Shown in pieces: positions 8,354-17,556 of a stretch of 64,000 bases of DNA; position 1 is the first letter of the stretch; each line of letters opens with the position of its first letter. The DNA comes from Paenibacillus durus ATCC 35681 (GTDB taxonomy: Bacteria > Bacillota > Bacilli > Paenibacillales > Paenibacillaceae), in NCBI RefSeq assembly GCF_000993825.1, contig NZ_CP011114.1, positions 868,001-932,000 of the forward strand, written 5' to 3'. A program made the translations under genes and the position numbers. The notes beneath the pieces are model-generated. The model searched no databases. It worked only from the letters and a program-made list of their open reading frames with translations, and had not been told where the DNA came from.

Positions 8354-9712
8354 ATGAAGAAGCCTGCATTATGGCTGGCCGGCCTGCTGCTGACGTTCTC
8401 GGTTACCGCATGTTCCGGGGGAGGGAACACTCCGGCTGCAAGCGACAAAGGGACCGCCGCCGATCCGTCTGCGGCAACCCAGACGAGTACACCTGCGGAG
8501 AAAGAAAAGATTAAATTTTACACCTTTAAATCCAATAAACCGGAAGAGCCGACTTACCAGGCGGTTCAAGCCTACAACCAGTCGCAGGATAAGGTGGAGG
8601 TGGAATATATTTCGCTCGTCCAGAACAGCGACAGTACGGAGTTCCTGAAGAAGTTGGACGTTCTCGTTGCCGGCGGAGAAAATGTAGACGCTTTCATGAC
8701 TGGGAATGAGGAAGAGTTGATGGAGCGGGCTTCGCGCGGAGTTGTGGAACCGCTTAACTCGTATTTTGAGGCCGAGGGCATCAAGCCGGAGGATGAATAT
8801 TTCAAGGTGCTCAAGCTGGATAACAAAATCTACGGGCTGATGGGTTCTGCGACACAGTGGTTTACGGTCTTCAACAAGAAGCATCTGGATGAGGCCGGAC
8901 TTAAGCTTCCGGAAATGGGCTGGACTTGGGACGACTTCCGCGATTACGCCAAAAAGCTGACGACCCCGGATCATTACGGGACCTATTTCCATACCTGGGG
9001 CGAATATGCGAACATTATCGCGTATACCGAGCATCCGAATCCGCAGCTGAGCGCCGACCTGAAGCCAATCTTCGACGATCCGTCCTTCAGTTATTTCTTC
9101 AACCTCCGCCGCGCCATGGAGAAGGAAGACAAGAGCGCCGAGCCTTACGCGGATGTGCTGGCCTCGAACTATCATGTGCTGCAGCAGTTTTTTGCCGGCA
9201 AAGCCAGTATGCTGGCCGTTCCGAGCTACGCGGTCCGGGCGGGTCTTAACCTGGAGAAATTCCCCCATGATTTTCAGATGGTGTACGCGCCGCTGCCGCG
9301 TTCCGTGAACGCGACCGATGTCGGGATGACGAATATTTCCGGCGGGGGCCTGGCGATCGGCGCCAAGTCGGAGCACAAGCAGGCGGCGTATGATTTCATC
9401 CGCTGGATGACCAAGGAATCCTACAAGTACACGCAGGAAATTCCGGCGCTGAAAAATGTCGACGGCAAGGCGCTCCTGGAACAATTTTTTAGCCAGAACA
9501 AAAACTTGATCGATACCGACTCGCTCGCGAAAACCCTGTTCGACAGCCGCAACAAAATACCGGAGGGCGCTTTCACCGTTCCTTACGGCAGCCAGCTCAA
9601 GACGATTGTTGAAAATTCCTTCGCCAGCTATATGCTCGACAATCGCAGTTTTGATGAAGTCAAGGCGGAAATGACGGCGGAAGTCGAAAAGGTAGTCGCC
9701 GCCAACCGGTAA
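8354..9712 (+). CDS. Extracellular solute-binding lipoprotein of a sugar ABC importer
   Basis: A 452-residue protein with a lipoprotein signal (MKKPALWLAGLLLTFSVTAC, lipobox SVTAC) and a Ser/Thr/Ala-rich linker before a family 1 solute-binding domain. It would be anchored outside the membrane and deliver a carbohydrate to the two permeases upstream. The start at 8354 is preferred to an in-frame ATG at 8333 because it follows GAAGGGGG and places the signal peptide at the N-terminus. The ligand cannot be predicted. It is followed by a sensor kinase and regulator, a common arrangement in Paenibacillus uptake loci. Confidence 0.92.
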   Translation: MKKPALWLAGLLLTFSVTACSGGGNTPAASDKGTAADPSAATQTSTPAEKEKIKFYTFKSNKPEEPTYQAVQAYNQSQDKVEVEYISLVQNSDSTEFLKKLDVLVAGGENVDAFMTGNEEELMERASRGVVEPLNSYFEAEGIKPEDEYFKVLKLDNKIYGLMGSATQWFTVFNKKHLDEAGLKLPEMGWTWDDFRDYAKKLTTPDHYGTYFHTWGEYANIIAYTEHPNPQLSADLKPIFDDPSFSYFFNLRRAMEKEDKSAEPYADVLASNYHVLQQFFAGKASMLAVPSYAVRAGLNLEKFPHDFQMVYAPLPRSVNATDVGMTNISGGGLAIGAKSEHKQAAYDFIRWMTKESYKYTQEIPALKNVDGKALLEQFFSQNKNLIDTDSLAKTLFDSRNKIPEGAFTVPYGSQLKTIVENSFASYMLDNRSFDEVKAEMTAEVEKVVAANR

Positions 9713-9839
9713 ATAGCCGAATATTGATAAGCTGCTTTGCTCCCCGATAAAGTAATGCAGGCAAGCTTCGAACATGCCATGCGGCATGATTTTGCAGGAC
9801 TTTTTAACTGGAATGTCATACTGGCGCGCAATCAGGGGT

Positions 9840-9845
9840 TATAAT
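9840..9845 (+). promoter_or_regulatory. Possible -10 element of the sensor kinase gene
   Basis: A perfect TATAAT lies 39 bases before the kinase start in the 171-base gap after the binding protein. A short dyad, ATGCC-atgc-GGCAT, lies about 65 bases upstream of it. No recognisable -35 is present. Confidence 0.35.
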
Positions 9846-9883
9846 GGCAGTAGAACGATTCTTTGGGAGAAGGATGACCCGTT

Positions 9884-11632
9884 ATGCAATGGATGAGCCG
9901 TTTCTCCTATCATCGGAGGCTGCAGCTCTCGTTCCTGGCCCTGATTCTGCTGCCTTTTGCCGCCGTGACCTTTTGGTCTTACCAATCCGTGCGTCAGAAC
10001 GTAAGCGACAAAATCCTTCGCAGTAACGAAGAGACGATCACCGTCATCGCCAATCAGATCGAAAAAACGATAGACAGCATTTCCTTCGCATCCCTCTATC
10101 TCTCCGAAACCTATGATCCCGAAGTCCTGAACAGTCTGCGCTACTTAACTAAAGCCGAGAGCTTCGGTGATTACAAGTCCTACATCCATCAAGCCAAATT
10201 GAAATCGATAGGCGGCATTCTGACGATACAGGCGCTCGACGCGGACCTTGAAATTATGATCGTCAACCGGAACAACCGGATTATTATGGGCAACCTGGAC
10301 CGCCCCGTCTTCTCGAAATTGCCTGACCGCTTCCTGCAGGAGAGCGGCAGGCTGAACCTGGGAGAAGAGACGGTGCTTCAGTGGTTTCCCTACCGGGAAA
10401 GCGCCGCTGTTCCGGAATACTATTATGCCGCCCGTTTTATCTTCGATCCGCGCAACCATGAGAAGCTGGGCACTCTGTTCATCGGCATTCCCCGCCATTA
10501 TTTTGAGAATCTGCTGGATACGGGCAACGCTTCCGTCGTTCTGTCGCTGGTCGATTCGGCAGGGGAGACGATCGCCGTACGCCGGGGAAGCGAGGCGGTG
10601 GACCGGAAAAAGCCGCTGCGTAGCGAGATACGGATCGAAAGGACCGGCTGGCTGCTGGCCAGCGAGCTTCCCCGCAGTTCGATCGACAGCCATATCAACC
10701 GGGAGTTTCTCGTGTCCGTCTCGGTATTTGGCGTGTTTTTTCTGGCCTTTCTGGTACTGTCCATGTTCTGGGCAGGGTATATGAACAAGCCGATCAGTCT
10801 GCTGCGCGCCAGCGTCAAGCAGTATGTCGGCGGCAACCGCGACGTGCGGATACCGGTCAAGGGCAAGGACGAGGTGGCAATGCTGTCGGCTGCTTTTAAC
10901 CAGATGCTGGAGGATATCAACCAGCTGCTGCATCAGGTGGAAAGCGAGCAGGAAGAGAAGCGGAGACTTGAGCTTCGGGCGCTGTCGGCGCAGATCCGGC
11001 CGCATTTTCTGCTCAATACGCTGAATTCGATCAAGGTCAATCTGCTGATGGCTGGCGACACCACCCACGGGGCGATGATCGACGCGCTGATGAAGCTGCA
11101 GCGGGCCTACGTCCATGCCGATCAGCCTATTCAGCTTGCCGAAGAGTGCGCCATCCTTGGCAGCTATGTGCAGGTGATGCAGGTCCGCAACCGGCTGGAC
11201 ATCGCCTTTCAATACCGGCTGGAGCCGGGAACGGAAGAGCTGGAGCTGCCGAGGCTGCTGCTGCAGCCCGTCGTCGAGAACGCGATCGGCCACGGCTTCT
11301 CCGCCCGTCCCGAGCATCCCCGCATCGAGCTGGAATCGCGCCTAAGCGGCGGCATGCTTGAAATCACGATCTCCGACAACGGCCGGGGAATGGCCGAGGA
11401 GGCGATCAAGCGGCTGAGCCGCCGCCTGTCGGGCGCGGAGCCCGAGCTGCCGCAGCCGGAGAAGGGCGTGGGGCTGATTAACACGGCGCGGCGGCTGCAG
11501 GTGCTGTACGGTTACCGGTCGCGCCTGACGGCGGCAGCGAACCCGGACGGCGGCATGATTTTTACATTCTATATCCCGGTGACGGGCGGCAAGGAGGTTT
11601 CTTCATATGATGACGGTCATGTTGATCGATGA
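9884..11632 (+). CDS. YesM-type membrane sensor histidine kinase
   Basis: A 582-residue protein with two membrane helices (about residues 15-35 and 280-305) flanking an extracellular sensor domain, then a HAMP linker. The His-kinase segment LSAQIRPHFLLNTLNSIK holds the phospho-accepting His. The ATPase domain shows VVENAIGHGF, DNGRGM and GVGLINTARRL. YesM kinases sense extracellular sugars, often with the neighbouring binding protein, and phosphorylate an AraC-type regulator. Here that regulator starts inside the last 26 bases of this gene. The start follows GGGAGAAGG with 10-base spacing. Confidence 0.92.
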   Translation: MQWMSRFSYHRRLQLSFLALILLPFAAVTFWSYQSVRQNVSDKILRSNEETITVIANQIEKTIDSISFASLYLSETYDPEVLNSLRYLTKAESFGDYKSYIHQAKLKSIGGILTIQALDADLEIMIVNRNNRIIMGNLDRPVFSKLPDRFLQESGRLNLGEETVLQWFPYRESAAVPEYYYAARFIFDPRNHEKLGTLFIGIPRHYFENLLDTGNASVVLSLVDSAGETIAVRRGSEAVDRKKPLRSEIRIERTGWLLASELPRSSIDSHINREFLVSVSVFGVFFLAFLVLSMFWAGYMNKPISLLRASVKQYVGGNRDVRIPVKGKDEVAMLSAAFNQMLEDINQLLHQVESEQEEKRRLELRALSAQIRPHFLLNTLNSIKVNLLMAGDTTHGAMIDALMKLQRAYVHADQPIQLAEECAILGSYVQVMQVRNRLDIAFQYRLEPGTEELELPRLLLQPVVENAIGHGFSARPEHPRIELESRLSGGMLEITISDNGRGMAEEAIKRLSRRLSGAEPELPQPEKGVGLINTARRLQVLYGYRSRLTAAANPDGGMIFTFYIPVTGGKEVSSYDDGHVDR

Positions 11633-13187
11633 CGATGTGCCTATGCTGGATTATGTGAAGCATTTGCTGGGCTGTCTCGATCTGGAGCTTGAGGTGGCCG
11701 CTGCGGCTTCCGGCAGCGAACAGGCGCTGGAGCTGTTTCATGACAGGCTGCCTGATCTGGCCATCGTCGATATCGGGCTTCCCGGTATGGACGGACTGGA
11801 GCTGGCGGAAGCGTTCCGAATGATGAAGCCGGAGGTGCGGCTTATTTTCCTGACCTGTTATGAAGATTTTCATTATTCCAAACGGGCGATTCAGCTCGAG
11901 GCCGACGATTATCTCATCAAGGATGAGCTTACGCCGGAGCAGCTCCGGAACAGCGTCGGCAAGGCGCTGGAGCGTTTCCGGAGACGCCGGGAGCTGCTGG
12001 AGCGCTACTCGTTCCAGCAGGCGATCGAGCGTAACCGGGAGGTGCTGAAGCAGAATTTCCTGAAGCAGTTGCTCTCCGAAGGCGGGGAATGGGACAATAT
12101 TCTGCTGTTCGGCGAACGGCTCGGCATTTCCTGGAAGCTGCCCTATCTTCGCCACGGCTTCCTGCATATCGACGCCGCCTCCGTCGTCGGCCGCTACCGG
12201 TACCGAGACATGCCGCTTCTGCATTTTGCGGTCGGCAACATCGCGGCGGAGCTGTCGTCCTCTGGTCCGGCATCGATCACGGCGCTGATGGACGGAGAGG
12301 CGGACATTTATTTGCTGTGGAACACCAAAGACCGGAATGTCCCGGAAGATGAGCTGATCCGGTATATGATGTCTGTCCGGGAGAAGGCGGAGCAGTATCT
12401 GAAGGTTAGCGTGCGCGGCTTCTACGCGGCGGAGGCCGCTCCGGTCCGGCAGTTCGTTGAGACCTACAAGCGGCTGGCGGAGTACCGCGACCACAGCTTC
12501 TACGGCCCAGCCCTGCCGACCGCGATGCTGAAGCCGGACCGCACATTCCTTCAGGCGGCCGAATCGAAACCGGAGAAAGAGAAGGCGATGCTATTGCTGG
12601 CGCTGGAGGAAGACAATGCCGCCTGGATCGACCTGGCCGTGGGCAAGCTGATGCAGCATGCCGAAGCGGAGCATTGGGCGCCAAGGCTGCTTAAAGAAGC
12701 ATACGCGGATTGCGTCCGCAAGATGGCGTCCGAGACGAACGGAACGGCGGAGGAAGCGTTCTTCGTCCACTTAAGCCGGTCCCTTCGGGCGGAGGAAGCG
12801 GCGCACCTGACGAAGCGGGAGCTGTGGAACCTGTGGCAGCATCAGGCGCTGACGCCGATCAGCGAGCTGGAGAAGGACATTCGGCTTCAGGCCATCGATG
12901 ATTTACTGCGGGAGCATGTCGACCGGACGATCACGTCGGTGGACATGGCGGAGCATCTGCACCTGAACCCCAGCTATTTCTCCCGTTATTTCAAGCGGCT
13001 GGCCGGGATGAAATTTACGGATTATGTCAATCGCTACAAAATCTCCATTGCGATCTCCATGCTCCGCCGGGAGCACGAGACCGTTGAAAATGTGGCTTAT
13101 ACGCTCGGGTTCTCGGACCGGGCTTATTTCTCCAAGGTCTTCAAGAAGTACAGCGGCAAGAGCCCCAGTGAGTTCAAGAATGTATAG
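11607..13187 (+). CDS. YesN-type response regulator with AraC DNA-binding domain
   Basis: A 526-residue protein with an N-terminal receiver domain (acidic MLIDDD, phospho-acceptor Asp in LAIVDIGLPGMDG, conserved Lys in YLIKDEL), a long middle region, and a C-terminal pair of AraC helix-turn-helix motifs (MAEHLHLNPSYFSRYFKRL and VAYTLGFSDRAYFSKVFKK). It overlaps the kinase gene by 26 bases and has its own site, AAGGAGG. It probably activates the transporter genes and the downstream secreted protein. The tandem TGTACACGG repeat before the binding protein is a candidate target. Confidence 0.93.
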   Translation: MMTVMLIDDDVPMLDYVKHLLGCLDLELEVAAAASGSEQALELFHDRLPDLAIVDIGLPGMDGLELAEAFRMMKPEVRLIFLTCYEDFHYSKRAIQLEADDYLIKDELTPEQLRNSVGKALERFRRRRELLERYSFQQAIERNREVLKQNFLKQLLSEGGEWDNILLFGERLGISWKLPYLRHGFLHIDAASVVGRYRYRDMPLLHFAVGNIAAELSSSGPASITALMDGEADIYLLWNTKDRNVPEDELIRYMMSVREKAEQYLKVSVRGFYAAEAAPVRQFVETYKRLAEYRDHSFYGPALPTAMLKPDRTFLQAAESKPEKEKAMLLLALEEDNAAWIDLAVGKLMQHAEAEHWAPRLLKEAYADCVRKMASETNGTAEEAFFVHLSRSLRAEEAAHLTKRELWNLWQHQALTPISELEKDIRLQAIDDLLREHVDRTITSVDMAEHLHLNPSYFSRYFKRLAGMKFTDYVNRYKISIAISMLRREHETVENVAYTLGFSDRAYFSKVFKKYSGKSPSEFKNV

Positions 13188-13217
13188 AACGGGGCTAGTA
13201 AATTAGGGGGAATAATT

Positions 13218-15311
13218 ATGAAAGCGGTTACTTTGAGAAAATTATTACTGCTTCCGCTTATGGCAGCCCTGTTATTTGGTCCGGTCGGCCTCATGCCGGC
13301 GGGCCGGGCCGCAGCGGCGGGCACAACGTATTATGTGGACGCTTCGGCGGGAAGCGATGAGAACGGCGGTACGAGCGAGGAAAGTCCCTGGAAATCGCTC
13401 ACCAAGGTCAATTCGACCGTGTTCGGCCCCGGCGACCATATTCTGCTCAAAGCCGGTTCGGTCTGGAACGATACCTATCTGGACCTGAAAGGATCGGGCA
13501 TCGAAGGAACCCCAATCGTGGTCGACCAGTACGGAATCGGGCCCAAACCGCTGATTAACTTCGGCAATACAGCGGTGGGCGGAGAAGGGTTCGGCGTACG
13601 CCTCAAGAATGTATCGTATTGGGAAATTAACAATTTGGAAATAACGAGCGGGCAGCACGCGACCGACATGCGCCGAAGCGGCATTCTTGTCGTCGGTGAA
13701 GGGGCGGGCGCCGGCGCGTTCAAGCATATCTATATCAAGGGAAACGACATCCATGACGTATTCGGTACGGACCGGAGAACCGGAGGCATCAATGTTCACG
13801 CGCGCGGCGGTAATTCCGATCCCGAGAGCACCTGGGATGACGTGCGGATTGAGGACAATACGGTGATCAACGTAGCGGATACCGGCATTCAAGTGATGAC
13901 GGATGCCTTCGCCAATACTTCCTGGGCCCATAAGCAGGACGCTTTTACCCATTTGATTATAAGCGGCAACTATGTAGAGAAGATTCACCGGGACGGGATT
14001 CTCGTCCGCGCCGGCGTCTCGCCGCTGATTGAGTACAACACGACGAACGAGATCGGCGTCAGCTGCGACGTCGATACATCGGTGGTCAATTATCTGGATA
14101 ACATCAGTTATGTCGCCGCGCAGTGGGCTTATTACACTACCGGGGCCGTGTTTCAGCACAACGAAGCCTTCAACACTAAGGTTCTTCAAGGAGACGGCCA
14201 GGCTTGGGACTTCGACATCAAGGTGAACGACAGCATCTATCAATACAACTTCAGCCATCACAACGAAGGCGGCGCCCTGCTGGTTATGGACAGTACGAAC
14301 AATAATATTTTTCGCTACAATATCAGCCAGAACGACTATGATGCCTTCGGCACGTTCAATTTAAGGCCGGGCGGCGGCAATCTGCACATCTACAACAATG
14401 TCATCTACCGCGACAATGGAATCGCATCGAGTCTGACCAAATCAAGCACGAGCGGAATGGCATATTACAGCAACAATATTTTCTATAACGCCTCTGGGGG
14501 AACGTACGTGAATAGCAGTTACGTGAAATACAGCCACAACTTGTTCTACGGCGCGAACTCGAACGTGCCGGATGACCCCGGCAAGGTTGTGGCCGACCCG
14601 CAGTTTTTGAACGGCGGCGGCGCGTCCGGCATCGACACCGCTTCGGCGTACAAACTGGCCGAAGGCTCGCCGGCCATCAATGCCGGTGCCGTTGTCTGGG
14701 GCAACGGCGGCGCCGACTTCTTCGGCAACCCGCTGTACAGCGGGGCGCCCGACATCGGCGTATACGAAGCCCCGGGAACGGCGGGCTCTACGGGGGCGTT
14801 GCTTGAGGACGGCTTCGAAGACGGAACGGCGGACGGCTGGTCCACGGCCGGAGGAAGCTGGGACATTGGGACCGAGGATTCGCTGGTCTACGCCCAAAAT
14901 GGCCTTTACGGGGAATCGATCGCTTTCGCCGGCGAAGCCTCCTGGACCGACTACAGCCTTGAAGCGGATGTGAAGGTGAAGAAGCTCGGCGGCAATGCCG
15001 GCATTCTGTTCCGCTATCAGGATGCGAACAATTTTTATATGTTCCGGTTGAACGACACGGGCAGCACCGCTGATCTGTACAAGAAGACGGGAGGCAATCT
15101 CCAAATGCTAGTCAGTGTGCCGGTAACCGTAAATCCGAATCAGGTATATAGACTGAAGGCGACGGTTCAGGGCGCGTCCATTACCGGGGCCGTTGACGGC
15201 ACGGATCTCATCTCCTGGACCGGCAGTGAAGCAGAACTCGCCTCAGGCAAAATCGGCCTACGCGTTCACTCCGGCATGGCATCGTTCGACAATGTGCGGG
15301 TGACAGAGTAG
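13218..15311 (+). CDS. Secreted right-handed beta-helix protein with C-terminal LamG/DUF1080-like domain
   Basis: A 697-residue protein with a signal peptide (basic MKAVTLRK, hydrophobic core, cleavage near GRAAAA). The mature part starts TTYYVDASAGSDENGGT, a typical opening of parallel beta-helix carbohydrate-active proteins, followed by Asn-rich turns such as NNNIFRYNISQND. A jelly-roll domain begins around residue 530 (DGFEDGTADGWSTAGGSWDI) and ends FDNVRVTE, as in LamG or 3-keto-disaccharide hydrolase domains that bind sugars. It probably cuts or binds a polysaccharide outside the cell to supply the importer. The exact lyase or hydrolase class is not evident. It follows the regulator by 30 bases. 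Confidence 0.8.
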   Translation: MKAVTLRKLLLLPLMAALLFGPVGLMPAGRAAAAGTTYYVDASAGSDENGGTSEESPWKSLTKVNSTVFGPGDHILLKAGSVWNDTYLDLKGSGIEGTPIVVDQYGIGPKPLINFGNTAVGGEGFGVRLKNVSYWEINNLEITSGQHATDMRRSGILVVGEGAGAGAFKHIYIKGNDIHDVFGTDRRTGGINVHARGGNSDPESTWDDVRIEDNTVINVADTGIQVMTDAFANTSWAHKQDAFTHLIISGNYVEKIHRDGILVRAGVSPLIEYNTTNEIGVSCDVDTSVVNYLDNISYVAAQWAYYTTGAVFQHNEAFNTKVLQGDGQAWDFDIKVNDSIYQYNFSHHNEGGALLVMDSTNNNIFRYNISQNDYDAFGTFNLRPGGGNLHIYNNVIYRDNGIASSLTKSSTSGMAYYSNNIFYNASGGTYVNSSYVKYSHNLFYGANSNVPDDPGKVVADPQFLNGGGASGIDTASAYKLAEGSPAINAGAVVWGNGGADFFGNPLYSGAPDIGVYEAPGTAGSTGALLEDGFEDGTADGWSTAGGSWDIGTEDSLVYAQNGLYGESIAFAGEASWTDYSLEADVKVKKLGGNAGILFRYQDANNFYMFRLNDTGSTADLYKKTGGNLQMLVSVPVTVNPNQVYRLKATVQGASITGAVDGTDLISWTGSEAELASGKIGLRVHSGMASFDNVRVTE

Positions 15312-15394
15312 CGGCCGGTTATCCTGCTCGGTTAGCCGTCCGCCGCGGTCACGCATCCTGCAAGAACGCGGGGGCGAACAAGGAGGGATGAACG

Positions 15395-16144
15395 ATGACC
15401 GTTAGAACGAGGGCGAGGGGCGGAAGCCGCAAATTCCCCCTGCGCTTGGCGGATGGAGGACGGCACCGGCTTCGGGCGCTGGCGGCACGGGCGCTGCTGC
15501 TTGTGATGCTGCTGACGCTGCTGGCGCCCGCCGCCTGTTCGCCGCCTGCCGAACTTACTGTTTCCGAAGTGGGCGGCGGGGTGATGGAGCCCGACCTCTT
15601 TACCCCCGTCGCGTGGGTAAACGGCGAACCTGTCGCGTACGGCGAGTTCCGGACCCGCATGCTGGAGCTGCGGGGCGAGGTTGCCGCCGAGACGGCGAAG
15701 GACGGAGCCGACCCGGGCGCCAAGGGCTTCTGGACCTCCGACACCAGAGGAGAGACGCCGCTTGGTCTGCTGAAAAAGAAGACGCTGGCCCTTCTGATCC
15801 GGGTCAAGGTCCAGCAGATTGCCGCCAAGGAAGCTGGAATCATAGAAGACATCGGGTATGAGGCGTTCTTGTCGCGGCTGGACGCGGAGAATCGGACGCG
15901 GAGCAGCCGGCTCCGGCGCGGCGAACCAGTCTATGGTCCGAAGCAGTACAGCGAAAAGGCCTATTACCTATATACACTGGCCAATCTGGAACTGGCGCTG
16001 CGGCAGCGGCTTGCCGAGGAAGACGGCAACCGCTCCGGCAGGCCGATGGACGACGAACGCTACAAAGCGTGGCTGAACCGGCAGGAGGCGAACGCCGTCG
16101 TCCGGGTCAATCCTTCCCTGTACGAAAAGCTGTCGGTCGAGTGA
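15395..16144 (+). CDS. SurA-N-like lipoprotein (foldase-type N-domain)
   Basis: A 249-residue protein with an unusually long Arg-rich N-terminus before the hydrophobic core and a lipobox APAAC. The mature part contains WVNGEPVAYGEFRTRM and KKKTLALLIRVKVQQIAAKE, the pattern of the SurA/PrsA N-terminal chaperone domain. No PPIase domain is present. It may help fold the secreted beta-helix protein encoded 83 bases upstream. The start follows AAGGAGGGATGA. Confidence 0.65.
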   Translation: MTVRTRARGGSRKFPLRLADGGRHRLRALAARALLLVMLLTLLAPAACSPPAELTVSEVGGGVMEPDLFTPVAWVNGEPVAYGEFRTRMLELRGEVAAETAKDGADPGAKGFWTSDTRGETPLGLLKKKTLALLIRVKVQQIAAKEAGIIEDIGYEAFLSRLDAENRTRSSRLRRGEPVYGPKQYSEKAYYLYTLANLELALRQRLAEEDGNRSGRPMDDERYKAWLNRQEANAVVRVNPSLYEKLSVE

Positions 16145-16194
16145 CCGGAACGTTACGGCTCCCTAGACAAATCTGGGCAAGATTATTAAAGAAT

Positions 16195-16329
16195 ATGCAA
16201 ATGACGAGATTGTACCTTAGAGAATATGCTTCAAGGATTAGAAATGGCGGTCACCATATTCCAACGGAAGATATGCTTCCAGCATGGGCAAATGATATTT
16301 CGGGTGCTTTAAATAACAGCAAGAAATAA
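16195..16329 (+). pseudogene. C-terminal gene remnant, possibly zeta-toxin/kinase-like
   Basis: Only a short tail remains (LREYASRIRNGGHHIPTEDM, then about 17 more residues). RIRNGGHHIP resembles the lid region of zeta-toxin-like kinases, but the similarity is short and there is no P-loop upstream. The sequence just before it has the Arg/Gly-poor composition of a breakpoint. Treat as debris. Confidence 0.3.
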
Positions 16330-16339
16330 AAGTTTTTGG

Positions 16340-16378
16340 GCCTTTAGTTCGCTGAATCAGTGAACAAGGGCTTTTTTT
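16340..16378 (+). terminator. Terminator after the remnant
   Basis: GCC-TTT-AGTTC pairs imperfectly with GAAC-AAGGGC and is followed by seven T. It closes the short remnant ending at 16329. Confidence 0.55.
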
Positions 16379-16442
16379 GCAGGAAGAATATAGTAAATGT
16401 CGAAGATAACGAGACAAAATAGCAGCTGTAATGGGGGAACAT

Positions 16443-17244
16443 ATGGTTACGAAAAAAACAGAGTTGAATGCCAAATACCGGTTGTGGGAAATAAAAGAAA
16501 TTCTTGAGCAGCATTCCAATCCGAATACAATGCTGGCACTTTCCGAGATCGATGAGTTATTACGATTGCGGTATCCAAATCATAATGTGAAGAGAGACAC
16601 CATTCAACGGGACATCAAATTTCTAAAAGAAATTGGCTTTCATATAAGGGGAGAAAAGAACGGAGCATGGAGATACCAGCTTTTAAGACGGGATCTAACC
16701 CTAGAACAGCTTCGGATTCTAATTGATGCCGTAACTTCTTCCCGTTCGTTATCCGTAAGAAAGACGAGGGAAATTGTAGATTTCCTGAAGATGATGGCCA
16801 GTGAAGAGGAGGCAAGTCATCTCGCTAATGAAATCTTTATAAATCATGCCGTAAAAACAGAGAATGAAGAGGTACAGAACTGGATTTTTGTACTGCATCA
16901 TGCCATAGACCAGCGAAAGATCGTAAGCTTTACCTACGCAAAATACGGAACGGACAAGAAGCTTTCATTTCATAACAATAACAACCCATACATTGTTGAG
17001 CCTTATGAATTGGTCTGGAACAGCGACTATTATTATCTGAATTGGAAAAAGAGCGGGAGAGGACAACTTGAGGCATTACCGTATAGATCGTATCCACCAT
17101 CTGGATGCTAGGGATCAAACTTTTAACCGGGTCGATTTTGATGTGTCCGTATATCTCGGGAGGCTATTTAACATGTATTCAGGAGAGGTGAAGGAAATCG
17201 TCCTGCATGTTCATAACCATCTTATCAATGGAAAGAATTATTAA
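16443..17244 (+). pseudogene. Frameshifted WYL-domain transcriptional regulator
   Basis: The N-terminal half has a DeoR/HTH_11-like winged helix (LALSEIDELLRLRY, VKRDTIQRDIKFLKEIGF) and the first half of a WYL ligand-binding domain (IVSFTYAKYG, PYIVEPYELVWNSDYYYL). Near 17045-17070 the frame shifts. The continuation LRHYRIDRIHHLDARD and VYLGRLFNMYSGEVKEIV is found one frame away and ends at 17244. The start at 16443 follows GGGGGAA. The tail is also cut short, because a tautomerase fragment begins inside its last codons. It is unlikely to make an active repressor. Confidence 0.75.
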
Positions 17245-17374
17245 AGGCTTTACGGATTTGGCATGTGAAGTTACAAAAGTTCCAAGAGAAACAGTGATTG
17301 TACTTATTGATGAGAAGTCTCCCGATAATATTGGAGTGAGTGGAATCCCTGTGTCTGAATTGATAAAAAAATAA
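17228..17374 (+). pseudogene. C-terminal fragment of a 4-oxalocrotonate tautomerase
   Basis: The 48 codons (MERIIKGFTDLACEVTKVPR, then PDNIGVSGIPVSELIKK) match the last three-quarters of small tautomerases such as 4-OT. The first strand with the catalytic Pro1 is missing. It overlaps the end of the broken WYL gene in another frame, so a deletion has probably joined the two genes. Without Pro1 it should be inactive. Confidence 0.6.
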
Positions 17375-17556
17375 AATTCCTATATTAAACAAACTTACTT
17401 ACAAAACCGAATCTGTAAACTTTACTTCTGATTTTCTATAAATTACTATATATTTAATGTATGGAAAAAATCGGATCATAGATGTTTTTAACAATAGTTT
17501 GCGGATTCAGGTGATATTATGCATAAGTATATTTATTTGAAAGAGAGGGGCATATA

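Noticed and set aside
8369..9787. 472-codon minus-strand frame opposite the binding lipoprotein
   Set aside because: The plus strand has a lipoprotein signal and family motifs; the minus frame has none.
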